Assembly (NCBI RefSeq): GCF_001558155.1
Contig: NZ_LOAS01000013.1
Location: forward strand, 124,001-188,000
Direction: 5' to 3'
DNA: 64,000 bases
Source of the DNA: Aliiruegeria sabulilitoris
GTDB taxonomy: Bacteria > Pseudomonadota > Alphaproteobacteria > Rhodobacterales > Rhodobacteraceae
Numbering within the stretch: the first letter of the stretch is position 1; the number at the start of each line of letters is the position of its first letter. The position numbers and the translations under genes were made by a program. Below are positions 63,299 through 64,000 of this stretch, in pieces. The notes under the pieces are model-generated. The model did not search any database and was not told the origin of the DNA. It saw nothing but the letters and a program-made list of their open reading frames with translations.

Positions 63299-64000
63299 AT
63301 GGTAAGGAATTTTATGCGGCTATTGGCCGTTGTTGTTATATTTTGTCTGGTTTTTTCAGCTTCGGCAAACGCCCAGATCGGCAGAGTGATTGATGTCCGG
63401 ATGGGCGCAACGCTCACGACCGGCGGCAAGGATCTCCGGATCACCCGCGGAATGGGGCTCGATCAAGGCGATGTCATCCGAACCAAGACGAACGGCGTTG
63501 TGCAACTTCAGCTCAGCGATGGCACCAAGCTGGTTGTCGGGCCGCGCTCCCGTCTGGTTCTGGACGCGGTCCTGATGCGCGGCAACCAACGCGCCAGCCG
63601 CGTGGCAGTGACGGCGGTGGCGGGTAGCTTTCGCTTCATCTCCGGCAACAGCGCCAACAAGGCCTATTCGGTGACCACGCCGACGGCCACCATGGGGGTG
63701 CGCGGCACTGCCTTCGATTTCCATGTGGCGCGCGAGCGGACGACGATGGTGACGCTGCAAGGGCTGGTGCGCATGTGCAGCGGGGGCTCCTGCGCCGACG
63801 GTGTGCAAGGCTGCCGGCCGCTGCTGAGTTTGCCGGGCGGGGGCGTTGGTACGCCGGGCACGGCGCGCGGCGCGACGCGATCCCTGGCGAATGGTTTTCC
63901 CTTTCTGACGGTTCAGAAACGTTTGCACCCGGCCTTCCGGCTCAACGTTTCGGCCTGCGAACAGGTTACGCGCAAACCCTTGCATGAACAGGGGCGCGAG
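63299..64000 (+). CDS. FecR-domain secreted protein (3' partial)
   Basis: The frame is open to the window end (234 codons). It has a signal peptide (LLAVVVIFCLVFSASANA) and a FecR-like domain with GMGLDQGDVIRTKTNGVVQLQLSDGTKLVVGPRSRLVLD and VTTPTATMGVRGTAFDFHV. In alphaproteobacteria such periplasmic FecR proteins often precede a membrane CHASE2/cyclase gene. Starts at 63299 (GAGG) or 63314 (AAGGA) are both plausible. The end is outside the window. Confidence 0.85.
   Translation, partial: MVRNFMRLLAVVVIFCLVFSASANAQIGRVIDVRMGATLTTGGKDLRITRGMGLDQGDVIRTKTNGVVQLQLSDGTKLVVGPRSRLVLDAVLMRGNQRASRVAVTAVAGSFRFISGNSANKAYSVTTPTATMGVRGTAFDFHVARERTTMVTLQGLVRMCSGGSCADGVQGCRPLLSLPGGGVGTPGTARGATRSLANGFPFLTVQKRLHPAFRLNVSACEQVTRKPLHEQGRE

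Overview
The window looks like a chromosomal segment of a marine Rhodobacteraceae (Roseobacter-group) alphaproteobacterium. This is an inference from GC-rich coding sequence and from gene families typical of that group: the F1F0-ATPase zeta inhibitor, hom/glpX/recJ, sarcosine oxidase soxBDAG, dnaG-rpoD, nrdR-ribD-ribE, a second RpoH sigma factor, TRAP transporters, a class I PHA synthase and two tRNAs (Glu-TTC, Ala-CGC). The gene order is mostly housekeeping, interrupted by accessory pockets. There is no CRISPR array, no rRNA and no intact mobile element.

Left part (1-17.2 kb). The window opens inside a reductive dehalogenase fused to its own FMN/NAD(P)H reductase and [2Fe-2S] domain, the self-sufficient catabolic BhbA type. 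A TetR gene follows, flanked by two inverted operator-like sequences. Then come the ATPase zeta subunit, tRNA-Glu, glpX-recJ (minus strand), a Dabb protein with pabB (plus strand), homoserine dehydrogenase, a small lipoprotein facing a self-operated TetR gene, pirin, and a stand-alone block of four Tad-type minor pilin genes. Two of these are tandem von Willebrand A (TadG-like) paralogues.

Middle (17.5-41 kb). A soxB-(unknown secreted gene)-soxD-soxA-soxG operon for sarcosine demethylation precedes dnaG, rpoD and a HlyU-family gene. Next are two tandem secreted paralogues of unknown function, YjbQ, and the nrdR-ribD pair. Ribosynthesis of flavin is split here: a convergent capsule block (kpsS-like, Wza/KpsD-like, kpsC-like) lies between ribD and ribE. 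pepF and phaC follow.

Right part (41-64 kb). A Gfo/Idh/MocA oxidoreductase, a decayed M19 dipeptidase, an XRE-cupin regulator facing a fasciclin gene, and rpoH lead into a divergent sugar-acid locus: uxuA-uxuB on the minus strand, gntR-dctPQM-idnD-like on the plus strand. Its enzyme set fits oxidation of an aldonate such as L-gulonate to fructuronate, reduction to mannonate and dehydration to 2-keto-3-deoxygluconate. Beyond a strong terminator come an IS3 remnant, a beta-hydroxyacid dehydrogenase, an aldo/keto reductase with an Asp/Glu-racemase-like gene, an integrase remnant beside tRNA-Ala, a thioredoxin, a globin, a frameshifted small gene, a GH13_18 phosphorylase, a SulP-STAS-cyclic-nucleotide-binding fusion, and a FecR-domain gene cut by the window end.

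Start sites were chosen by eye from Shine-Dalgarno position and family N-termini. All homology statements come from recognising motifs, not from searches.
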